Shown: positions 23,885 to 32,511, numbered from the stretch's first letter. The stretch: 33,250 nucleotides of DNA from Candidatus Enterenecus merdae (GCA_018716385.1 DVJZ01000043.1:1-33250); one strand, 5' to 3'. Notes: generated by a model not told the origin, from the sequence alone. A program made the numbers and translations.

Positions 23885-25438
23885 TTACCGCTTCATCTTG
23901 GGGTCAAAGGCGTCCCGCAGCCCGTCTCCCACAAAGTTGAACCCCAGCACCGCGATGAGCAGGCAAACGCCGGCGGGAATCCAGATGAACCAGTAGCTGG
24001 TCATCACATGGGCGTCGTTGACCGCGCTGATGATGGAGCCCCAAGAGGCGTAGGGGAACTTGACGCCCAGGCCCAGGAAGGACAGGGTGGCCTCCATGAT
24101 GATGACCGAGCCCAACCCCATGGTGCAGGTGACGATGAGCTGGGGGATGACGTTGGGGATCAGGTGGCGGAAGATCCTGCGGGGTACGCTGATGCCACAG
24201 GCCTCGGCGGCGGTCATGAACTCCTGCTCCCGCAGGGAGAGGATCTGCCCCCGCACCAGCCGGGCAATGCCTGGCCAGCCCAGCAGCCCCAGCACCAGCA
24301 TCAGGGCCAGCAGCCGCGTGGTGTTGTCCACCTGCATCGAGTCCATGGCCGCCCCCAGGATGATCATCAGCGGCATGGAGGGGATGCAGTAAAACACGTC
24401 CACCACCCGCATGATCACGTTGTCCACCCACTTGCCGAAGTAGCCCGACACACCGCCCAAAATGACGCCGATGACCAGCTCGATGAGCACCACCACAAAG
24501 CCCACCAGCAGGGACACCCGCCCGCCGTACATCAGGCGGGTGAGCATATCCATGCCGTTGCCGTCCGTGCCCAGGGGATGGGCCAGGGAGGGGGCGGCAT
24601 AGGTGTCGTAGACATAGGTCTGCGTCTCCTGCATGACCGCCCAGACCTGGGTGCTGGCGTTGTACGCGATCTCATAGAGATGCTCCACCCCGTCCGCGCC
24701 GGTGTAGGCAAACCCGGTGATGTCGTTTTCCAGCGCCTCCTGGAGCTGCTCCCGGAAGTCAGAAGTGATGACCACGCCGTTCTCCCGGGCCTGGACCACA
24801 AAACGGCTGATATAGCCGATCTCCGTCCCGTCCAGCAAGATATTACCCCCATCATCCAGGGTGTACTGCGCCCCGTCGGCGGTGAAGGCGTCCTCCCCGT
24901 TGGTATAAGCTCGCAGGGCCGCGCGCTGCACGGTAAAGCTCAGCTCCTGCCCGCCGGGGGCAGCGTTGACGATGTCCTGAAAGGCTATGCCGATCAGGGT
25001 GTCCCCCTGGTACACGCAGTAGAAGTCCGGCCCCTCCTCCACCATGCGGTAGCTTATCCCCCGGTACTCAAACGTCTCCTGTCCGGTGGTCTGAGCCAAC
25101 AGGAACTGGGCCCGCAGCGCCCCGCCAAACTCCTGGCCGTCGGCCGCAGTATAGCGGAACTCGTCGTTCTGGGTGGCCGAGACGTACTCTTGGGATTGCA
25201 GGTTATAGGTGTAAAACACCTCGGCCTGCCCATAGGGAATCACAAGGCCGCCCACGAAGGAAAACAGGAACATGGCTGCCAGCATGATCAGGCCCAGCAC
25301 CGCCAGGCGGTTGCGGAAAAACCGCTTGACCACCAGCGCGCCGGGGGAGAGCACCTTGACCCGGCGCTCGTCATCCAGGGCCATGGCCTGGCCGTCCAGA
25401 GCCGCCTGGTCCTGGCGGGCATCCAACTTATCGCTCAT
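23885..25438 (-). CDS. oppC: Oligopeptide ABC transporter permease (OppC-like) with a large extracytoplasmic insert
   Basis: 517 residues against ~300 for ordinary OppC. The first helix (~45-68) is followed by about 218 residues (~70-287) that face outside before the conserved HPLGTDGNGMDMLTRLMYGGRVSL. The normal permease core follows, with five further helices and the EAA loop EFMTAAEACGISVPRRIFRHLIPN that contacts the ATPase. The insert is rich in Tyr, Gly, Asp and beta-prone segments (FEYRGISY, FTADGAQYTLDDGG, FAYTGADG), which may be an internally repeated small fold. ATG 25438 behind GGGGGAG. The C-terminus ends FDPKMKR as usual. The role of the insert is unknown; docking of the binding protein is the natural guess. 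Confidence 0.9.
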   Translation of the reverse strand: MSDKLDARQDQAALDGQAMALDDERRVKVLSPGALVVKRFFRNRLAVLGLIMLAAMFLFSFVGGLVIPYGQAEVFYTYNLQSQEYVSATQNDEFRYTAADGQEFGGALRAQFLLAQTTGQETFEYRGISYRMVEEGPDFYCVYQGDTLIGIAFQDIVNAAPGGQELSFTVQRAALRAYTNGEDAFTADGAQYTLDDGGNILLDGTEIGYISRFVVQARENGVVITSDFREQLQEALENDITGFAYTGADGVEHLYEIAYNASTQVWAVMQETQTYVYDTYAAPSLAHPLGTDGNGMDMLTRLMYGGRVSLLVGFVVVLIELVIGVILGGVSGYFGKWVDNVIMRVVDVFYCIPSMPLMIILGAAMDSMQVDNTTRLLALMLVLGLLGWPGIARLVRGQILSLREQEFMTAAEACGISVPRRIFRHLIPNVIPQLIVTCTMGLGSVIIMEATLSFLGLGVKFPYASWGSIISAVNDAHVMTSYWFIWIPAGVCLLIAVLGFNFVGDGLRDAFDPKMKR

Positions 25439-25456
25439 ATCCAGCTCCCCCTTTCC

Positions 25457-26443
25457 TCACGCGATGCGCACACGGGGATCCACCACCGCGTACAGAATGT
25501 CTGAGATCAGGTTACCCAGCAAGGTCAAGATGGCCAAGAAGGTCATGTAGAACATGGAGAAGGGGATATCCCCCGCCGTCATGGACTGGAAGGAAATATA
25601 GCCGATCCCATTGATGGCAAACAGGGTTTCGGTGATCAGCGCACCGGAGAACAGCCCCGGCAGGGACCCGCCCACAATGGTCACCAGAGGGATCAGGGTG
25701 TTGCGGAAAGCATGGTGGTAGACCACCTTGCGCTCGCTCAGCCCCTTGGCCCGGGCGGTGCGAATATAATCGGAGTTGAGCACCTCCAGCATATTGGCCC
25801 GGGTGTAGCGCATCAGCGAACCCACCGAGACGATGACCAGGGTGATGATGGGCAGCACCAAGTGGTGGGCGATGTCCCAAAACTGCCCCCAGCTGTCCAG
25901 CAGGGCGTGGTTGCGCCCCACCATGCCGGACACGTCAAACCAGCCCAGCTGCACCGCAAAGACCAGCTTGAGCAGCGTGGCAAAGAAAAACGTGGGCAGG
26001 GAGATGCCCACCAGGGCCCCGGCGGTGATGGCATAGTCCGCCTTGGAATACTGCCGGGTGGCCGCGATCACCCCCAGGGGGATGGCGATGACCAGCTGCA
26101 AGACCAGGGAGATGGCCCCCATGATGAAGGAGATGGGGATGACCTCCACGAACTTGTCCACCACCGGCACCGTCCAGCGCCAGCTGTCGCCAAAGTTGCC
26201 GGTGAGCAGGTTGCCCAACTGCACGAAGTAACCCGGCAGGAAGGGCATATCCAGTCCATATTGGGCGTTGAGCTGCGCCACCCACTCCTCATAGGGCTTG
26301 GAACCTGGAGCGGCGGCAAGCTGCATGGCCCGCTGCTCCACGAAGGAGCTGGGCAGGCAGCGCAGCAGGGCGTAGATGATAAACGTCACGCAAAACAGAA
26401 TCAGCACCGAGATCAACAGGCGCTTGACGATGAATTTCCTCAA
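25457..26443 (-). CDS. oppB: Oligopeptide ABC transporter permease (OppB-like)
   Basis: 328 residues, normal length. N-terminal helix (FIVKRLLISVLILFCVTFIIYALLR) then an outside loop of ~90 residues (YGLDMPFLPGYFVQLGNLLTGNFGDSW) and five more helices. The EAA loop reads DYIRTARAKGLSERKVVYHHAFRN, the ATPase contact; the end NLISDILYAVVDPRVRI is typical. Start: TTG at 26443, 7 nt after GGAGGG. Another in-frame TTG at 26458 overlaps that ribosome binding site itself and is less likely. It lies 216 nt after oppA, the gap being filled by two hairpins, so it is probably expressed at a lower level than the binding protein from one transcript. Confidence 0.93.
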   Translation of the reverse strand: MRKFIVKRLLISVLILFCVTFIIYALLRCLPSSFVEQRAMQLAAAPGSKPYEEWVAQLNAQYGLDMPFLPGYFVQLGNLLTGNFGDSWRWTVPVVDKFVEVIPISFIMGAISLVLQLVIAIPLGVIAATRQYSKADYAITAGALVGISLPTFFFATLLKLVFAVQLGWFDVSGMVGRNHALLDSWGQFWDIAHHLVLPIITLVIVSVGSLMRYTRANMLEVLNSDYIRTARAKGLSERKVVYHHAFRNTLIPLVTIVGGSLPGLFSGALITETLFAINGIGYISFQSMTAGDIPFSMFYMTFLAILTLLGNLISDILYAVVDPRVRIA

Positions 26444-26516
26444 ATCGAATCCCTCCAAATCAAACCAGGGAGCCCAGTCCCTTTGACCACCCGTGCGCGG
26501 TGGCCCGGCTGTACAC

Positions 26517-26552
26517 CAAGCAGCCGCCCCCGCCCGTGGGAGCGGCCGCTTG
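26517..26552 (-). repeat. Imperfect hairpin in the oppA-oppB gap
   Basis: Arms CAAGC-GCCGC-CCC and GGG-GCGGC-GCTTG with two mismatched positions enclose a short loop. It lies downstream (on the minus-strand transcript) of the much stronger hairpin at 26572-26611 and ~75 nt before oppB. It may contribute to mRNA folding; no U run follows. Confidence 0.4.
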
Positions 26553-26571
26553 CTGCACAGCGGGTCAGACA

Positions 26572-26611
26572 GGGTTCCCCGGCCAGCCCAGAACGGGCGG
26601 CCGGGGAACCC
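26572..26611 (-). promoter_or_regulatory. Large intercistronic hairpin between oppA and oppB
   Basis: A 13-bp perfect outer stem (26572-26584 with 26599-26611), a one-base bulge, then a 4-bp inner stem GCCC/GGGC and a 5-nt loop. It starts about 50 nt after the oppA stop. No U run follows on the minus strand. The placement matches stabilising or partly terminating hairpins that raise binding-protein expression over permease expression in other ABC importer operons. Confidence 0.75.
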
Positions 26612-26659
26612 CCAGGAAAGCCTGCGCGTCGGTATATGGCCGACTCTTGCCGCGCGGGC

Positions 26660-28942
26660 TTACTGCGTGACCAGGGACAGAGTGTGGATCTCCGCCAAGG
26701 GGCCCCAGTAGGGGGTCAGGTCGGTGGGCAGGGTGGACACGTCCACCACCTGGCTGGCGATCAGGTAAGCCTCCGAGCGCTGGTAGACGGGGATCTCCAC
26801 CGCCCAGTCCATGATGATCTCCATGGCCGTCTTATAGATCTCCTTGCGGTAGGTCTGATTGGTGTTGGTCCGGCCATCCTCGATGAGTGCGTCCAGCTCG
26901 GGATCAGAGATCCGGTAGTAATTGGTGGTGCCGTTGGTGTGATAGAGCTGATACATATCAGGATCAGGGGTGGCCTGCCAAGCAGCACACCACAGCTCGG
27001 CAGCCCCGGTCTGATAGGTGGAGTACAGCTCGCTGGCGTTGGCGATGTCGTTGATGTTCAGCGTGATGCCGATCTCCTGCAAAGCGTTGGCCGCATTGGT
27101 CAGGATCATGAAGGTGGGATGGTCGCCATTCCCGCCGCCGCCAATGTTCACCTGGTAGTTCAGCTTAGCCCCCTCGGGCGCAGCGGTGACCACGCCGCCC
27201 TCCACGGTGAAACCGGCGGCTTCCAGATAGCCCAGGGCAGCCTGCTGGGCGGCCTCATAGCGCTCCTGAGCGCTCATCTCGGCGGTGTAGATGGGGTTGC
27301 CGTCCACGTCCACAGAGTAGGCCACCTGATAGCCGTCGTCGGTGGTAACCGGCGCGGCCCAGGAAGTGCTGGAGATGGGGTAATTGATGACGGAGGCCGT
27401 CTCCTCATAGTAGGAGTTGATGCCCTCGTCCCGGTAGACAGAGATGATGGTGGCCAGCGCCTTGCGCAGGTTCCTGGAGGCGTCGGAAGCCGAGTCGTCG
27501 CCCACTCGCACCCGCTCTGGATTGATCCCGATATAGCCGTAGCCCAGGTAGTCATACAGCCGGGTGGTGATGACCGAGCCGTCCAGCTCTTCGCTGCCGT
27601 TGATCTGGGCCACCTGGTCGGCAACCTGGTTGGAGTAGCTGGGGTCGGCGATGTCCAGGGTGCCGCTCTGCAGCCCGGTGACCATGTCCGCCTCCGAGGT
27701 CTCCTGATAGATGAAGTTCTTGATCTTGGGCGCGCCCAGGTAGTAGTCCTCATAGGCGGTGAAGACCACTTGGCCGTTGGCATAGCTGTCAAACACATAG
27801 GGGCCGGCCCCCATGGGATCGGTGGTCTTTTCCCGGATGATGGACAGGTCGCCCTTCTCAAAGCCGAACATATTGTTCTCGTAGTCGTACAGGGCCTCAT
27901 CGCCATAGTAGTGCAGGGGGGCGATGGGCAGGGACAGCTGGTAGATCATGGTGGCGTCCACCTCGGTGGTCACCACCCGCATGGAGTACTCGCCGGTCTT
28001 CTGGATGCCGGAGATATTGGGGGCGGACTCGCCGGTCTCCACACCCAGGCTCCACTGGTCCTCATAGCTCTCCATCAGGGAGAAGAAGTTGGACCCGGCG
28101 CTCTCCGTCTGCACCGCCTCCACAAAGGTGGGGTATGCAGCGAGGATGGCGTTGAAGAAATCTGTGAGGGTGGCGTCCTGCGCCAGGTCGGGGAAGTTCC
28201 AGGCGGCGGCCGCCTCGGCCACAGAGGCCCCTTCGGGAACCAGGCCGTTGTTGATGACATAGTCCACGATCTCCTGGGTCCAGGGCTCGATCACCGCGTC
28301 CACCTCAGACCAGAACTGGGTCTGCTGCTCCTGGGTCCAGTTGGTGAAGTCGGTGTTGTCCCGGCCGGCGTTGGCAATGAGCTGATACAGCGGGGTGATG
28401 CCAGAGCGGTACTCCTCCACCCCCTGGATGGGCCGGGAAAACAGGGTGGCGTTGCCGTCATAGGTGGGATCCAGGTAGACGTACATCCCGAAGATCACGT
28501 CGTCAATGGTGGCGTTCTCCCCATCGGAGAAGTAGATGTCATCCCGCATGGTGACATCGTAGTAGACGCTGCCATCCTCATTCTCGGTCACCGCGATGTC
28601 GGCGGGGCCATAGTAGGTGTAGTCGGTGCCGTTGTACTCCCGGGTCTCGCCCTCAATGGCATTGAGCACAGGCTCGCCCGCCCGGTCCACCGTGAGCAGG
28701 AACAGCTGGCTCATCATGACCACCTCCTCGTCCGCGGCGGCCAGGTAGAAGAAGGGGGAGAAGCGCCCCTCCAGCCCCTGCTCGATGGCCACCACCAGGG
28801 GGGTAGTCTCGTTGGCGTTGCCCTGGCCGCTGTTGGCCGGGTCACCGCTGGTGTCGGTTCCGCTGTTGTTGCAGCCGGCCAGCAGGCTCAGGCCCATGGC
28901 CAGGGCAAGCGGCAGCGCAAGCAGTTTTCTTGCCTTTCTCAT
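26660..28942 (-). CDS. oppA: Oligopeptide-binding lipoprotein, SBP family 5 (OppA-like), enlarged
   Basis: 760 residues; family members are mostly 500-600. Signal peptide [16 protein letters not shown] with lipobox LLAGC (lipid-bearing Cys 24) tethers it outside. Family-5 features: [19 protein letters not shown] near the start, [47 protein letters not shown], and the C-terminal [23 protein letters not shown]. About 110 mostly helical residues between ~185 and 300 ([20 protein letters not shown] through [11 protein letters not shown]) have no counterpart in the usual fold and explain much of the extra length. ATG 28942 is 11 nt after AAGGAGG; an ATG three codons earlier is too near that site. 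First gene of the operon, with its own strong promoter. Confidence 0.92.
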   Translation of the reverse strand: MRKARKLLALPLALAMGLSLLAGCNNSGTDTSGDPANSGQGNANETTPLVVAIEQGLEGRFSPFFYLAAADEEVVMMSQLFLLTVDRAGEPVLNAIEGETREYNGTDYTYYGPADIAVTENEDGSVYYDVTMRDDIYFSDGENATIDDVIFGMYVYLDPTYDGNATLFSRPIQGVEEYRSGITPLYQLIANAGRDNTDFTNWTQEQQTQFWSEVDAVIEPWTQEIVDYVINNGLVPEGASVAEAAAAWNFPDLAQDATLTDFFNAILAAYPTFVEAVQTESAGSNFFSLMESYEDQWSLGVETGESAPNISGIQKTGEYSMRVVTTEVDATMIYQLSLPIAPLHYYGDEALYDYENNMFGFEKGDLSIIREKTTDPMGAGPYVFDSYANGQVVFTAYEDYYLGAPKIKNFIYQETSEADMVTGLQSGTLDIADPSYSNQVADQVAQINGSEELDGSVITTRLYDYLGYGYIGINPERVRVGDDSASDASRNLRKALATIISVYRDEGINSYYEETASVINYPISSTSWAAPVTTDDGYQVAYSVDVDGNPIYTAEMSAQERYEAAQQAALGYLEAAGFTVEGGVVTAAPEGAKLNYQVNIGGGGNGDHPTFMILTNAANALQEIGITLNINDIANASELYSTYQTGAAELWCAAWQATPDPDMYQLYHTNGTTNYYRISDPELDALIEDGRTNTNQTYRKEIYKTAMEIIMDWAVEIPVYQRSEAYLIASQVVDVSTLPTDLTPYWGPLAEIHTLSLVTQ

Positions 28943-28981
28943 TTGCGTCATATCCTCCTTGCATATGCTTGGAACCCAACG

Positions 28982-29107
28982 GGCCGGCGGCCCGGAGTTC
29001 AAGATGGAATGGCTTGTGTCCCACAAGCCGGCGGAAAAGGGGCCCCTTTTCCGCTGTCTGTCCCCAGCGGGCAAATGTCCATCCATCAGATGGAATGGGA
29101 CAGATTC
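28982..29107 (-). promoter_or_regulatory. Structured ~165-nt leader of the opp operon
   Basis: Between the predicted transcription start (~29108) and oppA lie several inverted repeats. There is a perfect 24-bp palindrome at 29031-29054 (arms GCGGAAAAGGGG/CCCCTTTTCCGC). A GGCTTGTG/CACAAGCC hairpin spans 29011-29029, and CGGGC/GCCCG near 28982-28996. A long-range UCUGUCCC/GGGACAGA pairing spans about 29059-29105, and CCATC/GATGG 29084-29094. The 11-mer AGATGGAATGG occurs twice (29002-29012, 29088-29098). It does not match a riboswitch class I know; it may be an RNA regulator or a repressor operator. Confidence 0.55.
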
Positions 29108-29114
29108 TTTGTCT

Positions 29115-29143
29115 ATTGTATCTGTTTCGTCCCAGGATGTCAA
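29115..29143 (-). promoter_or_regulatory. Near-consensus sigma-A promoter of the opp operon
   Basis: Minus strand TTGACA (29143-29138), exactly consensus, a 17-bp spacer and TACAAT (29120-29115), one base off consensus. It is the strongest promoter seen in the window and starts 52 nt after the stop of the preceding gene, so oppA can be transcribed independently of the pepF-side operon. Confidence 0.92.
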
Positions 29144-29194
29144 TTTGAAGCTCCAGCAATATCGCACAAAATTCAGGAGACTGTTCTGTGATTT

Positions 29195-29725
29195 TTACCA
29201 GCGCAGATTTTGCCCCACCGCCCGCCAAACACCCCCGGCAGCGGCGGCCAGCCCCTGGCAGGCCAGGAACCCGATGGCGGAGGCCAGCCCTGGCCCCGGC
29301 CCATGCAGGGCCAGGTAGAGCGCCTCCCCTCCGGCGGACACAGCAGGGCCGGCCAAGGCCAGCATCCCCCGGGCGCCAAACCGCCCCACCGTGGCAACGT
29401 ACACGTAGTCGGGCAGAGGGTCGCCCCCAGCGGTGAGCCGGCCCATCAGCCAGAGCACCCCCACCGCCGAGAGCAGCGACCCCACATAGGGCAGGATCAC
29501 ATAGGGGGTGTTTGCCAGTCCGGGGGCAGGTAAGCAGCCGGCAGCCGCCACCGCCCCGGCCTGCACCGCCGCCAGGGCCCACAGCCGCGCCAGGGCCTGC
29601 CGCCGGGTCAGCCGGTCGTCCCGGTAAGGGTGGGTCTGCCCGGTATAGCGATAGCCCCCGTCTGCAGTAGGGACAAAGTCGTCCAGGTGGGCCCGGCGGC
29701 CCCGGCCCCTGCGCTGCCCTGCCAT
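29195..29725 (-). CDS. Four-helix membrane protein of unknown function
   Basis: 176 residues. The hydrophilic start contains LDDFVPTADGGYRYTGQTHPYRDD, followed by about four membrane helices (roughly 60-80, 84-105, 122-140, 145-165) made mainly of Ala, Leu and Gly. There are no charged residues in the helices that would suggest ion transport, and no enzymatic motif. The ATG lies one base after the stop of the oligoendopeptidase gene and lacks a clear ribosome binding site, so translational coupling is likely. An in-frame start at 29806 would overlap the peptidase gene by ~80 nt and is rejected. No family recognised. No terminator separates it from the opp promoter. Confidence 0.7.
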   Translation of the reverse strand: MAGQRRGRGRRAHLDDFVPTADGGYRYTGQTHPYRDDRLTRRQALARLWALAAVQAGAVAAAGCLPAPGLANTPYVILPYVGSLLSAVGVLWLMGRLTAGGDPLPDYVYVATVGRFGARGMLALAGPAVSAGGEALYLALHGPGPGLASAIGFLACQGLAAAAGGVWRAVGQNLRW

Positions 29726-29726
29726 C

Positions 29727-31430
29727 TCAGTGGATCCCGGACAGGTCGGCCCCGTCCAGCCAGGCCTGGGCCGCCTGACACACGTCCCGCAGGCACCCCT
29801 CATCAAAGGGGCTGTCCAGCCCTGCGTTGGCCAGCAGCTGGGTGAAGGTGCGGCTGCCTCCCTGGCTGGTGTAGGCCATGTAGCGCGCCCAGGCCGCCTG
29901 CCGGTCCTTCTGGATCAGGGCCCAAAGCTGAAGGGCCACCGTCTGGGCCAGGCAGTAGTCGATATAGTAGAAGGGGCTGGAGTAGATGTGGTGCTGGCGC
30001 TGCCAGCCCTCCCCCTGGCTGTAAAAGGGGATGTCCCCATCCAGGCGCATCCAGGGCATATACACCCCCAAAAGCTCCTTCCACACCCCGTGGCGCTGGG
30101 CTGGGGTCATATCCGGGTTGGCGTACACCTCGTGCTGGAAGTGGTCCACCAGGGTGCCGTAGGGGATGAAGGTCAGCGCGCCGGACAGGTGGCTGTACCG
30201 GAATTTTTGGGCGTCCGGGCCAAAGAAGCCGTCTGCCCAGGGCTCGGCGAAGAACTCCATGGACATGGAGTGGACCTCACAGGCCTCCATGCTGGGCCAG
30301 GTGTACTCCATGGGCACCCGGTCCCGGTTGAGCCAGGCAGCAAAGGCGTGGCCCGCCTCGTGGGTGACCACCTCCACGTCATGTTGGGTGCCGTTGAAGT
30401 TGGCGAAGATGAAGGGCACGCCGTAGTCGGGGATGGAGGTGCAGTATCCCCCGGACTGCTTACCCGGGGTGGACAGCACATCCAACAGCCCGTTCTCCAG
30501 CAGGGTGCGGAAGAAGGCACTGGTCTCCGGGGAGAGCGCGTCGTAGAAAGCCCGGCCCTGGGCCAGGATGTCGTCGGGGCCGCCCACCGGCCGGGGGTTG
30601 CCCGAGCGGAACTCCAGGGCGTTGTCGGCAAAGCTCATGGGATACTGCTTGCCCAGGCGCTGGGCCTGGCGGCGGTAAATGCCGTCGGCCACCGGCACCA
30701 GGTACTTGACCACCGCGGCCCGGAAACGCTCCACATCCTGCTGGGTGTAGCAGTTGCGGCCCATACGGTAGTAGCCCAGGGTGGTGTAGCCCTCATAGCC
30801 CAGCTTGCGGCCCATCTCATCCCGGAGGTGGACCAGCTGGTCGTAGATGCGGTCCAGCTCGGGCTGGTGATCCTTGTACCACCGCCCTTCCGCTTTCCAG
30901 GCAGCCAGGCGGCGGGCGTCGTCCGGGTCGTTTTTGAAGGGGGTGAGTTGGGACAGGGTGTACACCCCGCCCTCAAAGGGGATCTGGGCGGAGGCCAGCA
31001 GCTTCTCATAGGCCTGGGTCAGCTCGTTCTCCTCCTGGAGCAGGGGGATGAGGGGCGGGGCGAAGGTCTTGAGCTGGATCTCCGCGTTGACGAACATCAG
31101 ATCGCCGTACTCCCGGGCAAAATCCTGCCGGAAGGGGAAGTCCAGCATGACCCGGGTCCAGTCCTGCTGGTAGGGCTGCAGCTCGGGCTCGGCGGCGTTC
31201 CAGAACTTCACCTCCCCGTCATAGAAGGCGTCCCGGGTGTCGATGGAGTGGCGGATATGGGCCAGGGTCTGGGCCGTGTGCAGATGCTTTTGCTCCCGCT
31301 CCCGCTCCAGGAATACGGCCTTGGCCTCATCGTAGCTGGCCGCCCCTTTCAGACGGGCCGTCTGATCGCTCAGCCGCGCCTTCACCTGCTCCAGATCCGG
31401 GCGTTGGTAAGGCATATCACAAAACTTCAT
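29727..31430 (-). CDS. pepF: M3-family oligoendopeptidase (PepF/thimet-like zinc peptidase)
   Basis: 567 residues, cytoplasmic, no signal peptide. The zinc site HEAGH is at residues 357-361 (VVTHEAGHAFAAW), and the third ligand is expected in the following helix (SMEACEVHSMSMEFFAEPW, Glu). Other family marks are a helical N-terminal half, TLGYYRMGRNCYT, GGYCTSIPDYGVPFIFANFNGT and the late YSSPFYYIDYCLAQTVALQLW, which shapes the substrate channel. Such enzymes cut peptides of roughly 6-20 residues, fitting the neighbouring peptide importer, although the two are on separate promoters. ATG 31430 behind AGGAGG. The gene name follows usual practice for M3B; the exact subfamily is not certain. Confidence 0.92.
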   Translation of the reverse strand: MKFCDMPYQRPDLEQVKARLSDQTARLKGAASYDEAKAVFLEREREQKHLHTAQTLAHIRHSIDTRDAFYDGEVKFWNAAEPELQPYQQDWTRVMLDFPFRQDFAREYGDLMFVNAEIQLKTFAPPLIPLLQEENELTQAYEKLLASAQIPFEGGVYTLSQLTPFKNDPDDARRLAAWKAEGRWYKDHQPELDRIYDQLVHLRDEMGRKLGYEGYTTLGYYRMGRNCYTQQDVERFRAAVVKYLVPVADGIYRRQAQRLGKQYPMSFADNALEFRSGNPRPVGGPDDILAQGRAFYDALSPETSAFFRTLLENGLLDVLSTPGKQSGGYCTSIPDYGVPFIFANFNGTQHDVEVVTHEAGHAFAAWLNRDRVPMEYTWPSMEACEVHSMSMEFFAEPWADGFFGPDAQKFRYSHLSGALTFIPYGTLVDHFQHEVYANPDMTPAQRHGVWKELLGVYMPWMRLDGDIPFYSQGEGWQRQHHIYSSPFYYIDYCLAQTVALQLWALIQKDRQAAWARYMAYTSQGGSRTFTQLLANAGLDSPFDEGCLRDVCQAAQAWLDGADLSGIH

Positions 31431-31528
31431 GGTGCAATCCTCCTATGTCCGCCGCAGGGGCGCTGGGCCGCCTGCGGGGAAAATCTTCTGAGTAGCTGGT
31501 AGGGCCGCTCCGTCGGGGCGGCTGCGCC
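31431..31528 (-). other. Gap between the UPF0340 gene and the oligoendopeptidase gene
   Basis: 98 nt with two modest hairpins: GCCGC/GCGGC (31504-31522), and CCGCAGG/CCTGCGG (about 31452-31477) close to the pepF ribosome binding site. No convincing promoter is seen, so pepF is probably cotranscribed with the UPF0340 gene. Confidence 0.45.
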
Positions 31529-32074
31529 TCACTCATACGCCGCTCGGCTGCCCCCGATGAGCTTTGGCCGGGTGCGGGCGCACAGCAGGGGGGCCTGTCC
31601 GATGCGCGTCAGGCTCAGCCGCACCGGCACCGCCACCTCCCGCAGGTGCATCCCGATGAGGGTGCCCCCGATGTCCAGCCCCGCGTGGGCCCGCACCCGC
31701 TCCACCACCACCGGAGCGTGGAACGCTTGCCAGGCGGTGGCGGCAAAGCTGCCCCCCGCCTTGGGCTTGGGCACCACCCAGACCGGGTCGTATCCGTATT
31801 GCCGAGCGCAGTCCCCCTCCACCACCAGCGCCCGGTTGAGGTGCTCGCAGCACTGGGCGGCCAGCCAAATCCCTCGCTCTTGCAACAGGGGGTAGATGCC
31901 GTCAAACACCGCCTGGGCGGCCTCCAGGCTGGAGGCCTGTCCAATTTGCCCGCCCACGATCTCCGAGGAGGAGCAGCCCACCACCAGCAGCGCCCCCGAG
32001 GGCAGCGTGGCCGCCGCCAGCAGCTCCTGGGCCGCCTGCCGGGCCTGGTCAGCCCACTGCCGCGTTTTGTCCAC
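31529..32074 (-). CDS. UPF0340 / DUF436 (TIGR01440, YwlG-like) protein
   Basis: 181 residues, normal family length. Family marks are VVGCSSSEIVGGQIGQASSLEAAQAVF, AAQCCEHLNRALVVE, WVVPKPKAGGSFAATAW and a GLDIGGTLIGMHLREVAVPVR block. This is a widespread Firmicutes family without an assigned function. Start: GTG at 32074, 7 nt after GGAGGG; an ATG at 32089 overlaps that same ribosome binding site and adds five residues (the choice rests on spacing only). The upstream 116-nt gap holds a CCGGGGC/GCCCCGG hairpin (32100-32116) and no recognisable promoter. Confidence 0.9.
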   Translation of the reverse strand: MDKTRQWADQARQAAQELLAAATLPSGALLVVGCSSSEIVGGQIGQASSLEAAQAVFDGIYPLLQERGIWLAAQCCEHLNRALVVEGDCARQYGYDPVWVVPKPKAGGSFAATAWQAFHAPVVVERVRAHAGLDIGGTLIGMHLREVAVPVRLSLTRIGQAPLLCARTRPKLIGGSRAAYE

Positions 32075-32190
32075 GTCCCATCCCTCCATCCGTCTGTCCC
32101 CGGGGCACGGCCCCGGCGAGGCCCTCGCCCCACCGCCGGACCGCCCACCCCTTCTGCTTTTCTATGTAGTGTTCCGCCGGAGCCCGGGGG
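32075..32190 (-). other. Gap upstream of the UPF0340 gene
   Basis: 116 nt. A hairpin CCGGGGC/GCCCCGG (32100-32116, 3-nt loop) and a small CGAG/CTCG repeat lie here, with a short A/T-rich patch (about 32155-32168). No promoter with acceptable spacing was found on the minus strand. Confidence 0.4.
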
Positions 32191-32511
32191 CTATTCCGCC
32201 CTCTGTCCCGCCCCGGTCGGCTCCGCCGCCAGGCGCACCCCGTCTTGCAGGCTCAGGGTGCTGGCCAGCAGCCGCCCTTGGGCATCCAGGCCGTCGTCCC
32301 GGATGACCACCGTCCCCCGCCACAGCCCGGTCCGGCGCATCCAGAGCAAGGCGCGCACCGCCTGCTCCAGGTACTCCCCTGTCCCGTGCCCCTCCAGGAC
32401 CACGCGGGCGGGGCAGCGCAGGGGCAGCAGCAGCCATCCCGCCCCCAGCCAGAGCAGGCAGACCAGTCCAAAGGCGGCCAGCAGGGAGAGCAAACTCTCC
32501 AAAAACGCCAT
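32191..32511 (-). CDS. Small membrane-anchored protein, unknown function
   Basis: 106 residues. One long N-terminal hydrophobic segment (about residues 6-30, SLLSLLAAFGLVCLLWLGAGWLLL) is followed by a soluble domain of ~70 residues: PARVVLEGHGTGEYLEQAVRALLWMRRTGLWRGTVVIRDDGLDAQGR. That part looks like a compact alpha/beta fold (strand-helix-strand). It is clearly coding: ATG 32511 follows AGGAGG by 10 nt. A GTG three codons earlier is only 1 nt from the ribosome binding site and is rejected. Located 87 nt after uvrA. No family recognised; I cannot assign a function. Confidence 0.7.
   Translation of the reverse strand: MAFLESLLSLLAAFGLVCLLWLGAGWLLLPLRCPARVVLEGHGTGEYLEQAVRALLWMRRTGLWRGTVVIRDDGLDAQGRLLASTLSLQDGVRLAAEPTGAGQRAE

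Noticed and set aside
22412-25504. A 1030-codon open frame on the plus strand, opposite the opp ATPase and permease genes
   Set aside because: Shadow frame caused by high GC and third-position bias of the minus-strand genes. It is rich in His, Gln and Gly, has no domain-like segments or ribosome binding site, and crosses several well-identified genes.
25712-29191. A 1159-codon open frame on the plus strand, opposite oppB and oppA
   Set aside because: Same antisense artefact: low-complexity His/Gln/Gly/Asp composition, no start signal, and it covers two certain genes.
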